This document shows, in pieces, positions 7,155 to 7,638 of a DNA stretch of 7,638 bases. The stretch is from contig DUKK01000189.1 of NCBI GenBank assembly GCA_013329355.1, forward strand, positions 3,659 through 11,296. Reading direction: 5' to 3'. The position numbers and the translations under genes were made by a program. Source of the stretch: Candidatus Poseidoniaceae archaeon (GTDB lineage Archaea > Thermoplasmatota > Poseidoniia > Poseidoniales > Poseidoniaceae). The notes beneath the pieces were generated by a model. That model was not told where the DNA came from and searched no databases. It saw only the letters and a list, made by a program, of their open reading frames with translations. Positions within the stretch are counted from its first letter, which is position 1. Each line of letters opens with the position of its first letter.

Positions 7155-7187
7155 AACTGTCAATAACCGAGTATCAATGGAAGGCAT

Positions 7188-7637
7188 ATGAGAAAAAATT
7201 TGCTTGTCGAATTCGCCAAACTCGACCCGGATGCAATTATACCGACTCAGGGTTCACCCCAAGCCGCAGGTTGGGACTTGTATGCATTGAATGAAATTGT
7301 CATCAAACGTAACCTCAGTTCGATGATAAGAACTGGACTTGCAGTGGCTATTCCGGAAGGCTGGGAGGGGCAAATCCGCTGCCGCTCTTCCCTAGGGAAA
7401 AAAGGCATGATAATGCCGAATGGTATCGGGACAATTGATTCAGACTACCGTGGAGAATTATTAGTGCTGGCTACATGGTTAGGCCAAGGTGAGGAATTTT
7501 TAATTCACAAGGGGGAGCGTATCGCTCAACTATTATTTTCTCCCGTGCCTCTTGTTGAATTTCAAGAGAAATCCTACGATGAACTATCTTCAACCAAGCG
7601 CGGCAGCGGGGGGTTTGGCTCATCTGGACGATTCTAG
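7188..7637 (+). CDS. dut: dUTP diphosphatase (trimeric dUTPase)
   Basis: The enzyme hydrolyses dUTP to dUMP and pyrophosphate, which keeps uracil out of DNA and feeds thymidylate synthase. The 149 residues are a normal trimeric dUTPase length and hold all five motifs in order: AGWDLYA (27-33), RSSLG (66-70), GTIDSDYRGE (81-90), KGERIAQ (108-114) and RGSGGFGSSGR (138-148). Catalytic D84 and the uracil-stacking Y87 correspond to E. coli D90 and Y93. The first motif has Trp where Tyr, Leu or Phe is more usual. The strand after motif 3 reads LATWLGQGEEF, one residue longer than E. coli as I recall it and lacking the usual Asn. The ATG follows GGAAGG (7179-7184) at a short spacing, so translation may be moderate. 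It is transcribed divergently from nrdB, which fits a shared role in dNTP supply. The stop codon is complete at 7635-7637. Confidence 0.95.
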   Translation: MRKNLLVEFAKLDPDAIIPTQGSPQAAGWDLYALNEIVIKRNLSSMIRTGLAVAIPEGWEGQIRCRSSLGKKGMIMPNGIGTIDSDYRGELLVLATWLGQGEEFLIHKGERIAQLLFSPVPLVEFQEKSYDELSSTKRGSGGFGSSGRF

Positions 7638-7638
7638 C

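Larger units (their letters stand above)
6909..7187. promoter_or_regulatory. Divergent control region between nrdB and dut
   Basis: This 279-base gap must contain the promoters of both the nrdBA unit (leftward) and dut (rightward). I see no gene in it; the open frame running rightward from inside nrdB to 7128 overlaps nrdB antisense and has no recognisable motif. It holds a 13-base inverted repeat, a pair of overlapping inverted repeats next to dut, three TGTGGAA-like boxes, and complementary GAGGT/ACCTC elements in the nrdB leader, each listed separately. I do not see a good NrdR box pair of the ACAC...GTGT type. Confidence 0.7.

Noticed and set aside
7177..7191. Five-codon frame ATG-GAA-GGC-ATA-TGA whose stop overlaps the dut start codon
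   Set aside because: It would encode only MEGI and has no ribosome site before it. Such overlaps are common by chance in ATGA contexts.

Overview
The window is ordinary, densely packed bacterial chromosome, and every gene in it is recognisable. It holds the 3' part of a branched-chain 2-oxoacid dehydrogenase (BCKDH) operon, a complete two-gene class Ia ribonucleotide reductase (RNR) operon, and a complete dUTPase gene. I see no tRNA, rRNA, CRISPR array, insertion sequence or prophage gene. Base composition looks moderate and even, and there is no frameshift or truncation apart from the cut at the left edge.

Layout. Bases 2-3327 (+) carry E1-beta (5' end missing), E2 and E3 of the BCKDH complex, with gaps of 2 and 9 bases. 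The gene order and protein sequences resemble the Pseudomonas putida bkdA1-bkdA2-bkdB-lpdV operon as I remember it, so bkdA1 is expected just left of the window. An 88-base convergent gap (3328-3415) follows. Bases 6908-3416 (-) carry nrdB then nrdA, the reverse of the order in E. coli, separated by 61 bases. A 279-base divergent region (6909-7187) separates nrdB from dut (7188-7637, +), whose stop codon lies one base before the window end.

Function. The left half makes the complex that oxidatively decarboxylates the 2-oxoacids of valine, leucine and isoleucine to branched acyl-CoAs, with E3 reoxidising the lipoyl arm with NAD+. The right half supplies and cleans DNA precursors. RNR reduces ribonucleoside diphosphates, and dUTPase removes dUTP and yields dUMP for thymidylate synthesis. 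Divergent transcription of nrdB and dut from one intergenic region suggests joint control, and that region has several structured elements.

Organism. The BCKDH genes and strong GGAGG Shine-Dalgarno sites point to a bacterium, most likely a proteobacterium; I cannot place it more closely. Both RNR subunits resemble the eukaryotic RRM1/RRM2 type much more than E. coli NrdA/NrdB. I do not see a new biological system here. The best leads are the divergent nrdB-dut control region and the origin of the eukaryote-type RNR.
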